64,000 nucleotides of DNA from Mailhella massiliensis (GCF_900155525.1 NZ_LT706940.1:119690-183689), one strand, 5' to 3'; counted from the stretch's first letter, positions 9,122 through 18,292 are shown. The notes: generated by a model not told the origin, from the letters alone. Numbers and translations are program-made.

Positions 9122-9271
9122 GGCTTTTCTCCGCAACTATGGAGGAAGATGGAAGATTGGCGTCATACAGCCCGTACAGCACAGGGCTGCGGGCACGACC
9201 GGTAAAACATTACGTTGTCGTACGGAAAAATCCAGGCCCGGTAAACATGCCGCCGGGGATTCCTGGATAAA

Positions 9272-9302
9272 GAAAAAGGGTCTGCGTTTTATCCGCAGAC
9301 CC
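9272..9302 (-). terminator. Terminator of tRNA-Ala
   Basis: GGGTCTGCG and CGCAGACCC pair perfectly around a 7-base loop. On the minus strand the stem is followed by a T-run (AAAAA at 9273-9277 on the plus strand), just downstream of the tRNA. Confidence 0.85.
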
Positions 9303-9310
9303 TGAAATTC

Positions 9311-9386
<76 letters not shown>

Positions 9387-9523
9387 GTTGCGGAGTCATT
9401 CATGCCAGAATGGCCCGACATAGTCAAGAAAAAAAACGCATCTTTTCGTGAATACCCGCTTCTCCCCCGGGAGAAGGGAAAATTCCCCTTGTTTCTCCGC
9501 TTGGGTACGGCTCCGCCGGAGGA

Positions 9524-10702
9524 CTACCTTTTTGCCCGCCAGCTGGATACAAGGCGGGCAAAAGATTCGTACAGAGGCCGGAAGGCCGCTTCGCCGAACC
9601 CTCCGGGCGAAGGAGCGGCAAATGCGAAGATGAGCACCGCATGCAGCCCCTCGGCGGAATAAAAAGGCTTGGCGAAGTAGGAGCGCACTCCGCAGGGAAT
9701 GAACATGGCCCAGTCGATGGACTTGATGCTGTCGAGCGTATCCTCCACGGTGAGCGAATCCAGACTGAACCTCTCGATATCCTGCGCAATGGTGCCCTCG
9801 TACGCATGGGAAGCCCCCCAGGAAAGCGAGGAAAAGAGTCGGCCCACTCCGTACACTTCCACCATGCCCCGTATGGACTGAATGTCGGAAAACATGAGTC
9901 CTTCCACGCCCGGGCAGCGGGCGAGCAGCCTTTCCAGCCCTTCCTTCAGAGAAGGGATCTCCTCTTCCCCTTCAGGGCAGGAAACCAGAGAACAGGAGGC
10001 CGGCGTTTCAGGAATATTCAGAAGGGCTATACGCACGATATCCGTGCCCGTGGAACAGGGAGAAATACGCACCTTGGAACCGAGAATGCTGCCCGAACCG
10101 CTGCGGAGCATGAGCGTGCCCGCCCATATTTCCTTTTCCAGTGCATGACGGCAGGAACCAAGCAGCGTTTCCCCCATCTCTCCGGGGGCGATATCTTCCA
10201 GCATGAAGTCGCCCCCGCCCCTGGCCGCGCCTGCAAAAAGAGCCTGCGCCGCCTCGTTGCAGGTGACGATCTCCTTCTCGTCCAGGCTGAGCACCAGCAC
10301 GGGATACTGGGCATGCCCCAGGGCAAGCTGGCATGTCCCCGCCGTGCCGTTGGCCACGAACGTGGCCGGAAGCACCGCTTCTTTAAGCATGCCGAAATAT
10401 TTTTCCGGGTCGGCGGGGTCGGGCCACCCCTGGAGAAGATAGGCCTGATGCGGATTATCGCTGAGCCGGAACGACACCATGGCCGACTGGCGGCTCGTCA
10501 CCATCTCCCAGAACTCGCAAAGCAGGGTATGGTCCGACTTCATCACCACCCTGCGCCTGAACTGCGCATCCTTGAGCAGGCGGGAGGTATTTTCCCCCAG
10601 AGAAGGCAGTGTCCAGCCGTTCAGCAGCCGTATGCGCGAACGGCGATGCTCTATCTCCCACAACAAGCCGGGAAAGCCTGACGCCCAAAGAGAGAAATCC
10701 AT
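9524..10702 (-). CDS. Orphan PAS-domain sensor-like protein
   Basis: A 392-residue soluble protein. The region at about 130-240 reads like a PAS domain (YPVLVLSLDEKEIVTCNEAA is the typical first strand and helix: stored-value strand, then acquired-state CNEAA). The C-terminal part (from about 260) resembles a GAF-like sensory fold, with DWAMFIPCG and GLHAVLIFAF strands. No histidine kinase, GGDEF, EAL, HTH or sigma-54 module is visible, so it has no recognised output domain. GGAGG precedes the ATG at 10702. It is divergent from the GntR gene at 11010, which makes a regulatory link to that cluster plausible but unproven. Confidence 0.6.
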   Translation of the reverse strand: MDFSLWASGFPGLLWEIEHRRSRIRLLNGWTLPSLGENTSRLLKDAQFRRRVVMKSDHTLLCEFWEMVTSRQSAMVSFRLSDNPHQAYLLQGWPDPADPEKYFGMLKEAVLPATFVANGTAGTCQLALGHAQYPVLVLSLDEKEIVTCNEAAQALFAGAARGGGDFMLEDIAPGEMGETLLGSCRHALEKEIWAGTLMLRSGSGSILGSKVRISPCSTGTDIVRIALLNIPETPASCSLVSCPEGEEEIPSLKEGLERLLARCPGVEGLMFSDIQSIRGMVEVYGVGRLFSSLSWGASHAYEGTIAQDIERFSLDSLTVEDTLDSIKSIDWAMFIPCGVRSYFAKPFYSAEGLHAVLIFAFAAPSPGGFGEAAFRPLYESFARLVSSWRAKR

Positions 10703-11009
10703 AGCCCGCCTCCGCGCTGTAGTGCCATATTTTGTCTAATTTATGAGAAAACGAAGAGATTGTAAATTGGTTAAACCAAAATTATCTCATTACCGGAAAC
10801 TCTTGCTCCATTCCTGAAAAAACGAGTGTCCACAAATGAAAAAATGCGGGAACAACACTTGTGGATGAACCATTTTATTATTTTTTTATATATAAAATCA
10901 AATAATTATCTTCTTTTTTCATTTTTTTTAAAAACGCTTGAGTCTTTTCGTGTAACAGCGCAAGAATAGTAACTATGGATAAAGGGTAAACGCGCGCGGA
11001 GGTTCCTTT
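10703..11009. promoter_or_regulatory. Divergent AT-rich promoter region between PAS and GntR genes
   Basis: About 300 bases with no gene and a sharp drop in GC. A candidate promoter for the GntR operon is TTGAGT at 10938-10943 and AAGAAT at 10962-10967, with an 18-base spacer. GGAGG at 10998-11002 is the GntR ribosome binding site. No strong palindromic operator was found. Confidence 0.45.
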
Positions 11010-11654
11010 ATGAGCAAGCAGAAACTGATTGAACAGCAGCTGGAGCAGGCTCTTATGGAGGGGCGCTGGAAGCTGTTCGAACGCCTGCCTGCCGAACGCC
11101 AGCTGGCCGAGGAACTGAACGTCAACCGAACCACGCTGCGGGCCGCCCTGAGCGCTCTTGCCGGGCGCGGCATACTGGAAACCACCCACGGCAGCGGCAC
11201 ACGCGTGCGCGCTCTGCCCTCCGAGCACCCCGCCCAGTGCGTTCTGACCGACAAGATATACGCAAGCCTGCTCATCGTGCCCCCCATCATCCATGCCTCA
11301 TCCCTCATCATACGCCCCTCGCAGATTCTCAGTCTCGAAAGGCTGCTGCCCGTAGCCGGGACGGCCCTGCGCAATGACGATACCAAGGCCTTTGTTCAGG
11401 CGCACATCCAGTTTTTCATGGAAGCGGCCCGCTTCATCAACAACACCAGCATAAGCGCGGCGCTCGCCTCCTGCCTGCCCGACGGCAAAAGTCTGGTACG
11501 CCTTTTCCACTCCTGCGGGCTGCAGCAGAACGAAATGCTCTTCGCACACCTGGCAAGGATACTCAGCGCCATGCGCCACGCCGATGCAGCCGACGCTTCG
11601 GCCGCGGCGCAGGCCTATTTCTCCACCCTGCAGACGCTGGCGGAAAAAAAATGA
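11010..11654 (+). CDS. GntR/FadR-type transcriptional regulator
   Basis: A 214-residue repressor-type protein. The N-terminal winged helix of the GntR family spans about residues 5-70: [27 protein letters not shown] followed by [15 protein letters not shown]. The C-terminal helical domain would bind an effector, as in the FadR/VanR group. The GGAGG at 10998-11002 sets the start. Its stop overlaps the next start (ATGA), so it is the first gene of the cluster 11010-17907 and probably controls it. The effector is unknown. Confidence 0.85.
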   Translation: MSKQKLIEQQLEQALMEGRWKLFERLPAERQLAEELNVNRTTLRAALSALAGRGILETTHGSGTRVRALPSEHPAQCVLTDKIYASLLIVPPIIHASSLIIRPSQILSLERLLPVAGTALRNDDTKAFVQAHIQFFMEAARFINNTSISAALASCLPDGKSLVRLFHSCGLQQNEMLFAHLARILSAMRHADAADASAAAQAYFSTLQTLAEKK

Positions 11655-11959
11655 GCGAAGGCAGAACCATCACCAGAAAGGAATTTCTGCACGGAATATT
11701 TCGGCATCGCACCGGAAACGACCGGGATACGCGGCCCGAAACTCCCGAACCGGACTACCTTGCCATGCTGCCCCCCGAATTTTCGGGCGTCATGCTGGAA
11801 ATGGAGGCCGCACGCCTTGGAGGTGATACCGCAACGATGACGCGCAATGAGATGGCCGCTCTGGTCGTACGTGCCATGTACGGCGAAGCGAGCCGGACGG
11901 AAGAAAGGCAACAGAGTCCCGGCCCCGCTCAGGAGCAAGAGCGGACGCCCCTCGACTGA
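11651..11959 (+). CDS. Small hypothetical protein translationally coupled to gntR
   Basis: A 102-residue protein of unknown function. The start overlaps the GntR stop by 4 bases, which indicates translational coupling and argues that it is real. It has a basic N-terminus ([16 protein letters not shown], faintly resembling a Tat-like leader but with no hydrophobic stretch after it), a central acidic and hydrophobic part, and a polar tail. No membrane segment and no cysteine motif were seen. The next gene starts 16 bases downstream. A small accessory or anchor protein of the membrane system is possible. Confidence 0.6.
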   Translation: MSEGRTITRKEFLHGIFRHRTGNDRDTRPETPEPDYLAMLPPEFSGVMLEMEAARLGGDTATMTRNEMAALVVRAMYGEASRTEERQQSPGPAQEQERTPLD

Positions 11960-11975
11960 ACAAAGGAGGAACCGT

Positions 11976-13376
11976 ATGTCTCAGGAACAGCTTCCTTATC
12001 TTGAAGAGCGCAAGCTCGTTAAAAGATGGAGAGGCCCCATCCCCGCGCTCATGAACCTGGCGTTCACGCTGCTCATCTTCGCGGTGACCTGGTGGATTTT
12101 CCAGGATCCGCGCGGCATCATGCGCTTCTACACTCCCTATGTAGGCTACAACTACTGCCGCTGGTGGCTCATCATCCTCATCTGGATGGCCTACACCTTC
12201 GACTTCTGGCCCTTCAAAAAGGACTGGATACGCAACGCCCATCCTCTGCAGAAAGGCCTCGTGCTGGCCCTCATTTCCGTGGGTACCATGATCTTCTTCA
12301 TCCACGGCTTCTTTGAAGGCGTGCTCGGCAACTTCGCCTTCGCCTACTTCAATCCCGATCAGCTCCAGAAGCTCGGCCTCACGGAATTCTATTCCACCGA
12401 ATACGCGGCTCAGGCCTGCATGATGTTCGCCGTCATCGCCTCCTGGATCAGCCCCGCCTGGGTGGTCGCCCTCGAAGGTCAGCCCTGGGCCAACGCCTCG
12501 CAGCCCGTGCGCGGCTTCAGCATCTGGCTCGGCACCTTCTGCCTCAGCCTCGTCATCTACCTCATGACCATGCACAACCACATGGGCATCCTGTACTACC
12601 CCTGGCAGTACTTCACCGCCATCTGCCCGCCCTACTGGGAACAGTTCGCCGAAACCGTGTCGGCCAACTTCCATGTGGCGTGGATCATGTGCTGCACCGT
12701 GGTGGTGTGGTTCGTGGAAGGCATCTGGGAACGCTATCCCTTCACCATGATCAAGCGCGACTGGCCCCGCCGCATCGCCCTGTTCATCGGCATCATTGTC
12801 ATCGCCTGGGCTCTGTGCCTGTTCTTCTGGTACATGCAGGAACTCGTATGGGGCGACGCCATCCGCGGTCATCGCCGCGACGCGGCTCCCGACTGGCGCT
12901 GGCTGCACGTGGGCGAAACCGCCATCTTCTTCCTCGTGCCCGCGCTCTTCGTGCAGTTCTACTGCGAAAACTGGCCTACGAAGTTCAGCACTCCCGTGAA
13001 CATTCTCATCCGTACCGGCCTCGTCATCGTGGGCGGCATCATCCTTTACTGCCTGTACTACCAGTACGCCCACTTCATCCTCGGCACGCAGAAGGGCTTC
13101 TCCCATCCGCAGCAGTTCCCCATGATTCCCACCATCTGGCTCATCGACATCTGGCTCATCAACTGGTGGTTCATGGACGGCTGGCCCGGCTGGAGACGTG
13201 AATTCAAGACCGCCGAAGAGCTTGCAGCCGAAAAGCGCCATATCGAAGTCGACCATGCCTGGAACCCTGCCATGAAGGGCGGCCTTGTGGCCGGCATCAT
13301 CGGCGGCGTGGCGCTGTACTTCCTCATCGTTTGGCTGCTGCCCATCTGTAGCGCAACCTTCACTCTGGTGAAGTAG
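11976..13376 (+). CDS. Uncharacterised polytopic membrane protein, tryptophan- and histidine-rich
   Basis: A 466-residue inner-membrane protein with about 10-11 hydrophobic segments, unusually rich in tryptophan and aromatic residues. Several histidines occur in or beside membrane segments (TMHNHMG, NFHVAW, WLHVGET). AAGGAGG at 11963-11969 sets the start at ATG 11976; the preceding in-frame 43 codons overlap the small ORF and are not likely coding. I do not recognise the family with certainty; it is not a standard MFS, ABC or TRAP protein. It lies 8 bases before a Tat-exported MBL-fold enzyme and upstream of G3E GTPase and ExbBD/TonB-like genes, so a role in handling a metal or a periplasmic product is possible. 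Confidence 0.8.
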   Translation: MSQEQLPYLEERKLVKRWRGPIPALMNLAFTLLIFAVTWWIFQDPRGIMRFYTPYVGYNYCRWWLIILIWMAYTFDFWPFKKDWIRNAHPLQKGLVLALISVGTMIFFIHGFFEGVLGNFAFAYFNPDQLQKLGLTEFYSTEYAAQACMMFAVIASWISPAWVVALEGQPWANASQPVRGFSIWLGTFCLSLVIYLMTMHNHMGILYYPWQYFTAICPPYWEQFAETVSANFHVAWIMCCTVVVWFVEGIWERYPFTMIKRDWPRRIALFIGIIVIAWALCLFFWYMQELVWGDAIRGHRRDAAPDWRWLHVGETAIFFLVPALFVQFYCENWPTKFSTPVNILIRTGLVIVGGIILYCLYYQYAHFILGTQKGFSHPQQFPMIPTIWLIDIWLINWWFMDGWPGWRREFKTAEELAAEKRHIEVDHAWNPAMKGGLVAGIIGGVALYFLIVWLLPICSATFTLVK

Positions 13377-13384
13377 GAGTCCTT

Positions 13385-14536
13385 ATGAACAGACGTGAAT
13401 TTCTGAAAGGCGCATCTCTCGGCATCGGCGCCGGCGCGATCGGCGCCATGGGCCTTTATTCCTATACGCCCATGCGCAAGGCCTTCCTGCCCGAAGTACA
13501 CCGTCAGCTGACCGACTTCGGCGTCTGCAAATCCGTCAAGGTGACGAACATCTCGGAAACCAGCTGGTTCGACAACGGCGTGTTCATGAAGAACGTGACC
13601 GGCGCGGGCGGCCTGCTTGTGGACCAGTACACCTACAACTGGGCGCCTTTCGGCAACGGCAAGGGCATAGGCAAGGGTACCTACAAGGAAGGCCTGGCGA
13701 AAATCAAGCCCTACATCCAGAAGGGCGATCTGCACGAAGCCTGGGCCATTGCCAAGGAAAATTCCGTGGATGCCGACAACGCGGGCGGCTTCTCCTGCCT
13801 CGTGGAAATCGAGGCCATGGACGGCACCAAGACCAAGTACCTGTTCGACTGCGGCTGGAACTACGACTGGATGGAGGAAAGCTTCAAGCGCGAAGGCATC
13901 GACAACATGCTCGCCAACGGCGAAATCGCGGGCTTCATCCAGACTCACGAACACATGGACCATTACTGGGCCTTCCCCGTGGTGGCCAAGTACGCCCCCA
14001 ACATCCATGTCTACACCCCGAACACCTTCTATGAGGAAGGCAAGAACTACCTCAAGGAATCCGGGCATGTGGGTGAATGGACGGAAGTGAAGAAGGGCCT
14101 CTATCCCCTTCAGCCGGGCGTGGCGCTGTACCAGTTCGAGTGCCCCATCATCTTCCGCGTGTTCGGCGAAATGTCCCTGTACTGCAACGTGAAGGACGTG
14201 GGCCTTGTGAGCATCACGGGCTGCTGCCATCAGGGCATCATCCTCTTCGCGGATACGGCCTACAAGGAACTCAAGTACGAAAAGGACAAGTTCTACGGCC
14301 TTTACGGCGGCCTGCACATCTCCCCCTTCGACGACTGGGACCCCAAGTACGACGACCTCGTCATCGGCCTGAAGAAGTGGGATCTGCAGCGCGTAGGCTG
14401 CAACCACTGCACGGGTCTCATCACGGCGCAGAAATTCGTCGACGTGGGTTACCCCGTGGTGAAGGGCACGGCCCGCTTCCGCTCCAAGACCACCAACTAT
14501 CTGGGTAACGGCGACATCATCACCTTCCCCGGATAA
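13385..14536 (+). CDS. Tat-exported metallo-beta-lactamase-fold protein
   Basis: A 383-residue MBL-fold hydrolase. The N-terminus MNRREFLKGASLGIGAGAIG is a clear twin-arginine signal, so a folded, metal-loaded protein is exported to the periplasm or held at the membrane. The metal-binding signature THEHMDH lies near residues 191-197. Later ligands are likely in TGCCHQG (near 279) and in LYGGLHIS. This pattern resembles the subfamily that includes the archaeal ribofuranosylaminobenzene-phosphate synthase relatives (GC-H-GI and GG-H motifs), rather than classical beta-lactamases. AGGAG at 13376-13380 precedes the ATG. The substrate is unknown. Its neighbours are the membrane protein upstream and a G3E metal GTPase downstream, the latter separated by a GC-rich hairpin. 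Confidence 0.82.
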   Translation: MNRREFLKGASLGIGAGAIGAMGLYSYTPMRKAFLPEVHRQLTDFGVCKSVKVTNISETSWFDNGVFMKNVTGAGGLLVDQYTYNWAPFGNGKGIGKGTYKEGLAKIKPYIQKGDLHEAWAIAKENSVDADNAGGFSCLVEIEAMDGTKTKYLFDCGWNYDWMEESFKREGIDNMLANGEIAGFIQTHEHMDHYWAFPVVAKYAPNIHVYTPNTFYEEGKNYLKESGHVGEWTEVKKGLYPLQPGVALYQFECPIIFRVFGEMSLYCNVKDVGLVSITGCCHQGIILFADTAYKELKYEKDKFYGLYGGLHISPFDDWDPKYDDLVIGLKKWDLQRVGCNHCTGLITAQKFVDVGYPVVKGTARFRSKTTNYLGNGDIITFPG

Positions 14537-14547
14537 CGACCATCATT

Positions 14548-14573
14548 CCGGGGCGCGCTCCGGCGCGCCCCGG
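14548..14573 (+). other. GC-rich intercistronic hairpin
   Basis: CCGGGGCGCGC-TCCG-GCGCGCCCCGG forms an 11-bp stem between the MBL gene and the GTPase gene with no U-run. It may lower expression of the downstream genes or protect the upstream mRNA. Confidence 0.5.
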
Positions 14574-14587
14574 CTTACGGAGCGGCC

Positions 14588-16315
14588 ATGAAACTGGAAA
14601 AAATTCTTCCTCGCTCTCTCGGCGACAGCGATTCCGACTGCGCGAGCATCTTCACTTCCCTCGTCATGGCCGCCCATTTCGAGCGCAGCCGGGCACGGGC
14701 GCTCGGCTGGCGGGGGGTGCGCCCCTGCGCCTCCAGCCATCCTGCATGGACCTGCCGCGTGGCCGGAAGCGACCATGTGTTCGGCATCCGCTTCGACGGA
14801 GAACACATCAAGGACTTTCCCGGCGGTACGCGCTGGCTGCGCGGGCACTTCAGCCTCTATGTCTTCCCCGACGCACAGTCTCCCCTTCTGGACATTTTTC
14901 CCCTGGACGCCCTGCGCTTCGCCCTTCTGCCCGAATACGGCAACGCCATCCGGGAATTTTCCGGCGGCGAACCCAAACTTCAGCCCTTCCTGCTCGGGGA
15001 TATGCGCATGGACGTTTCCTTTGCCGGCAACGCCCTCGCCCTTACGCTGGAAGCACCGGCAAGGCACCGCGTCATCTGCGCCGACGGGCTGCGAGCCCAG
15101 GACGGGTGGCTCATAGAACCCGGCGCGCCGGAATGCGACGTGCCCGCCTTCAGCCTCTTCCTGCGGCTTTTCGCCGTCATCGCCGCCACGGCGGAACAGG
15201 AACTCGGAGAAAAGGCCTCCGTCTTCCGGGGGATGCGCACCGTTCCCCGCCTTCTTTTCCATGCCGACAGCACTCTGGACGAGTGCGAAGAGGAAAAGGA
15301 GACTCTGCTTTCGCTCTCCGCCGCCTTCGGCCCCGCCCCGGAAGAAAACTCGCTCCGCCCCCTGCGGGACATTCCCGCAAGGCACAGGCCGGACGACATG
15401 GAGCGGCACCTCCGCCCCGTGCTGCATGTGCTCACGGGCTTTCTCGGCGCGGGCAAAACCACCTTCCTGCGCCGCTGGCTGGACTTTCTGCACGGCCGCG
15501 AACGCTTCACCGGCGTCATTCAGAACGAATTCGGCAAGGTGGAACTCGACGCCACGCTTATGAAGGGCGACACCATCGTGGAAGCGCTGGACGAAGGCTG
15601 CGTATGCTGTTCCCTCGCGGACAGCCTGCGCCCGGGGCTGGAACGCATCATCTCCGCCATGCCCGCCGAGCAGTTCGTGCTGGAAACCACGGGCCTTGCC
15701 AACCCCGCCAACATCATGGAGGAACTCGGCAACCTGCGCGACCTCGTCACTCCCGGGCTCGTCATCACCGTGGCGGACGCGCTGGATCTGTGCGGACGGC
15801 AGGACGGACAGGGCAAGGAAGATACGGGCATACGCCTCGCCCAGCTGCAGAAGGCCGACGTCATCATCCTGAACAAATGCGACGCCGTGGACGCCGACGC
15901 GCTGGAAAAACTCACCAATCATCTGCAGAGTCTCAACGCAAAGGCGCTCATCCTGCATTCGCGCTTCGGCAACATCCCCTTCGGCGAACTGGACGCCTGG
16001 ATAGACGCCCATGCCGACACGCGCCTGCCTTCCCACAGCCCGCGGCTCATGCGTATGGGGGAACACGCCGCAACCCATGCCGAAGAAGGCTATGTGGCAA
16101 AGGCCGTAAGCTTCGACCATGCTCTTTCCGTACCGGAACTGGAACGTCTTCTCCAGAGCGCGGGCCCGGGCCTGTGCCGGGCCAAGGGCATCATCAACAT
16201 GGAAGGGGAAGGCCCCTGCGTGGTGCAGTACGCCGCAGGGCGGCTCGACATCACGCCCGCCCCGGACGAAACTCCCATCGACCTCGTGCTCATCGGCACG
16301 GGCCTGACCGTATGA
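14588..16315 (+). CDS. G3E (CobW/YjiA-type) GTPase with extra N-terminal domain
   Basis: A 575-residue protein. The C-terminal part (from about residue 275) is a G3E-family GTPase, the group of metal-insertion chaperones: Walker A GFLGAGKTT, the metal-site motif CVCCSL, an ETTGLANP switch region and the guanine motif NKCD. A CobW C-terminal-type domain follows (GYVAKAVSFDHALS onward). The first 270 residues form an additional domain that I do not recognise; it contains DSDSDCASIFTSL near residue 14 and isolated cysteines and histidines. Canonical CobW proteins are 320-400 residues, so this is a fusion. It may deliver a metal to the MBL protein or another enzyme. CGGAG precedes the ATG. Confidence 0.85.
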   Translation: MKLEKILPRSLGDSDSDCASIFTSLVMAAHFERSRARALGWRGVRPCASSHPAWTCRVAGSDHVFGIRFDGEHIKDFPGGTRWLRGHFSLYVFPDAQSPLLDIFPLDALRFALLPEYGNAIREFSGGEPKLQPFLLGDMRMDVSFAGNALALTLEAPARHRVICADGLRAQDGWLIEPGAPECDVPAFSLFLRLFAVIAATAEQELGEKASVFRGMRTVPRLLFHADSTLDECEEEKETLLSLSAAFGPAPEENSLRPLRDIPARHRPDDMERHLRPVLHVLTGFLGAGKTTFLRRWLDFLHGRERFTGVIQNEFGKVELDATLMKGDTIVEALDEGCVCCSLADSLRPGLERIISAMPAEQFVLETTGLANPANIMEELGNLRDLVTPGLVITVADALDLCGRQDGQGKEDTGIRLAQLQKADVIILNKCDAVDADALEKLTNHLQSLNAKALILHSRFGNIPFGELDAWIDAHADTRLPSHSPRLMRMGEHAATHAEEGYVAKAVSFDHALSVPELERLLQSAGPGLCRAKGIINMEGEGPCVVQYAAGRLDITPAPDETPIDLVLIGTGLTV

Positions 16316-16387
16316 GGAAGCCGGAAAACTCCCGCCCCGGACGTATTCGCAGGGCGCGGGCCAACGTCAAACAGCACGGAGAGGTAC

Positions 16388-16975
16388 ATGAACATATTTC
16401 TGATGGGCGGCTGGATGATGTGGCCTCTGGCGCTCATTTCCATCATGGTCACGGCCATCGTGGTGGAACGCCTTCTCCTGTTCTCCACCTGCCGCTTCCC
16501 GGCAAAAGGCTTTGCCGCCCTTCTGGAGGATGCCGTACGGGGCGATGCCGGGCCTCTGGTGGAAGCGGTGGAACGCGTGGGAATGCTGCGCCGCTTCGCC
16601 GCCCTGCTGGACGAAGAAGGCCCGGGCAGAGAAGCCGCGCTGCGCATCGAAGGCGAAGCCGTGGTAAAAAGCCTTGAGGCAAGGCTCCCTCTGTTGTCCA
16701 TTCTTGCGAAGCTCGCCCCGCTCATGGGACTTCTCGGCACGGTACTCGGCATGATCTCCACCTTTTCCGAAATAGCGAACGCCCAGGCGGGCATCAACAT
16801 GAATCAGCTTGCAGGGGGTATCTGGCAGGCTCTCATCACCACGGCGGCGGGCCTGTTCATCGCCATTCCGGCGCTGTTCTTCCTGCATTACTTCCAGACA
16901 AGAACAGACGATGTGGCCTCGGCCCTTTCGGAGGCGGCCAACGCCGTGCTGGCCGCGGAGGAGGAAAAGCCGTGA
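16388..16975 (+). CDS. ExbB/TolQ/MotA-family proton channel protein
   Basis: A 195-residue inner-membrane protein with three hydrophobic segments, near residues 8-30, 95-125 and 145-170. The stretch KLAPLMGLLGTVLGMISTF is the conserved ExbB/TolQ motif. With ExbD it forms a proton-driven motor that energises TonB or TolA. GGAGAGG lies before the ATG. The stop overlaps the ExbD GTG start (GTGA). No TonB-dependent receptor is encoded in this window. Confidence 0.93.
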   Translation: MNIFLMGGWMMWPLALISIMVTAIVVERLLLFSTCRFPAKGFAALLEDAVRGDAGPLVEAVERVGMLRRFAALLDEEGPGREAALRIEGEAVVKSLEARLPLLSILAKLAPLMGLLGTVLGMISTFSEIANAQAGINMNQLAGGIWQALITTAAGLFIAIPALFFLHYFQTRTDDVASALSEAANAVLAAEEEKP

Positions 16976-17385
16976 TCAGCCTGCGCCCCCGCAGAACGCG
17001 CAGCACGGAGCTGGATCTCACGCCCGTCATGGACGTCATCTTCATCCTGCTCATCTTCTTCATCGTGGCCTCGGCCTTTGCCGTGCGCGGGCTGGATATC
17101 GACCTGCCCGCCGCGCATTCCAGTCAGGCCCTTTCCGGCCGCGTGGTGGAAGTGCGCCTTGAGGAGGACGGAAGCTTTCTGTGCGACGGCGTGCCCGTGG
17201 AACGGGAATTTCTCCGCTACAGGCTGCAGGACATCGTGCGCAATTTCCGAAAGGAACCCGGTCAGCTCGTGCTGAAGGCCAGCCCCCGGGCCCCCGTGGA
17301 AGCGCTTATTTTCGTTGTGGACGAGGTGCGTATGCTCGGCGGTGAAAAGCTCATGGTCGCCACCTCCCGCCCGGAAGAAAGGTAA
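16972..17385 (+). CDS. ExbD/TolR-family biopolymer transport protein
   Basis: A 137-residue protein with a basic N-terminus, one membrane segment (MDVIFILLIFFIVASAF) carrying the essential membrane aspartate, and a periplasmic C-terminal domain. This is standard ExbD/TolR topology. It starts with GTG overlapping the ExbB stop, so it is translationally coupled. The TonB-like gene follows 6 bases after its stop. Confidence 0.93.
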   Translation: MISLRPRRTRSTELDLTPVMDVIFILLIFFIVASAFAVRGLDIDLPAAHSSQALSGRVVEVRLEEDGSFLCDGVPVEREFLRYRLQDIVRNFRKEPGQLVLKASPRAPVEALIFVVDEVRMLGGEKLMVATSRPEER

Positions 17386-17391
17386 CAAGGC

Positions 17392-17907
17392 ATGACGGAC
17401 GGCGAACGACTCTGGACAGGCATCGCGCTGTCGCTGTTTCTGCACTTCACCCTGCTCCTCTGCGACGCCCCGGAACCGGAGCAGGCGCCCCTTTTCCGCG
17501 CCGTGCTGGACATGGACGAGGAATCCACCCTCTCCCAGAGCGGCGCACGGCAGGGCACGGGAATTCAATCCTCCTCCGCTCAGGACAGAGAGGAAGCGGA
17601 AAAGCTCGACCGGAAACGCCGCGCCTACCTGCGCTACCTTGACGATGTGGACGACGCCATCCATGCGCGCAGGCTCGATTTCGGCGAGACCTCGCTCATC
17701 GGCGTGGCGCTCTGCGCCTTCACCATCGCGCCCGACGGCACCTTCAGCGATGCCCGCATCGTCACCGGCTCCGGCAGGCCGGAACTGGACGCCTCGGCCC
17801 TGCGTGCGGTACGCGCCGCAAGCGGCGTCGTGCCCCGGCCGGAAATTCTGGGCTCGGCCCCCATCCACGTTTCCCTTCAGGTGAAATACCAGTACGGGCT
17901 GCAATAA
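17392..17907 (+). CDS. TonB-like energy-transducing protein
   Basis: A 171-residue protein with an N-terminal membrane anchor (residues 8-22, IALSLFLHFTLLL) that includes the S-x3-H pattern of the TonB transmembrane helix. A short polar linker without the usual proline-rich stretch follows, then a C-terminal TonB/TolA-like domain (ALCAFTIAPDGTFSDARIVTGSGRPELDASALRAV). Typical TonB is 220-280 residues, so the periplasmic span is short. It closes the operon that starts at 11010. A dedicated outer-membrane or periplasmic partner is expected but not seen here. Confidence 0.85.
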   Translation: MTDGERLWTGIALSLFLHFTLLLCDAPEPEQAPLFRAVLDMDEESTLSQSGARQGTGIQSSSAQDREEAEKLDRKRRAYLRYLDDVDDAIHARRLDFGETSLIGVALCAFTIAPDGTFSDARIVTGSGRPELDASALRAVRAASGVVPRPEILGSAPIHVSLQVKYQYGLQ

Positions 17908-18292
17908 CGGCGTCTCCCGGCGGACGCTCAGGCCCGGCGCCCCCGCGCTCTGCCGTTCCCTGCCGGCAGAAGGCGGGGGCGCTTCGTACAGTCCGGCAGG
18001 GACGCAGGACTTTGCGCCTTTTCGTGCGCCCATCGCTGAAAAGGGCATCTTCATCATATATCCATACTGCCGACATCAAGGCTTCATGCTTTACGCGCCT
18101 TATAGGACGCGAAGGCAATACCCCTGCGGGCGGATGTTCCATGTAGTATACCACCGCCGCACGCCGCATGACACGCCGAGCCGGAACTCATCCGACAGCA
18201 CATGAACGGCCGAAGCCCCGCCCGGAGGCCGCCTTTTTCCCCTTTACCACCGCCCGCCGTACTGCAACGGCGGCATGAATACGGAGTCTGTC
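17908..18292. other. Intergenic region with terminator-like stem-loop
   Basis: About 385 bases without a gene. A long stem-loop at 17937-17982 pairs GCGCCCCCGC with GCGGGGGCGC, with an inner TCTGCCG/CGGCAGA stem; it has only a weak T-run and may end the TonB operon. The remainder should hold the metallophosphoesterase promoter. No clear -35/-10 pair was found. Confidence 0.45.

Noticed and set aside
17392-17907. TolA rather than TonB-like protein.
   Set aside because: No long helical domain is present; the S-x3-H anchor and the TonB-type C-terminal domain fit better. No tolB or pal is adjacent.
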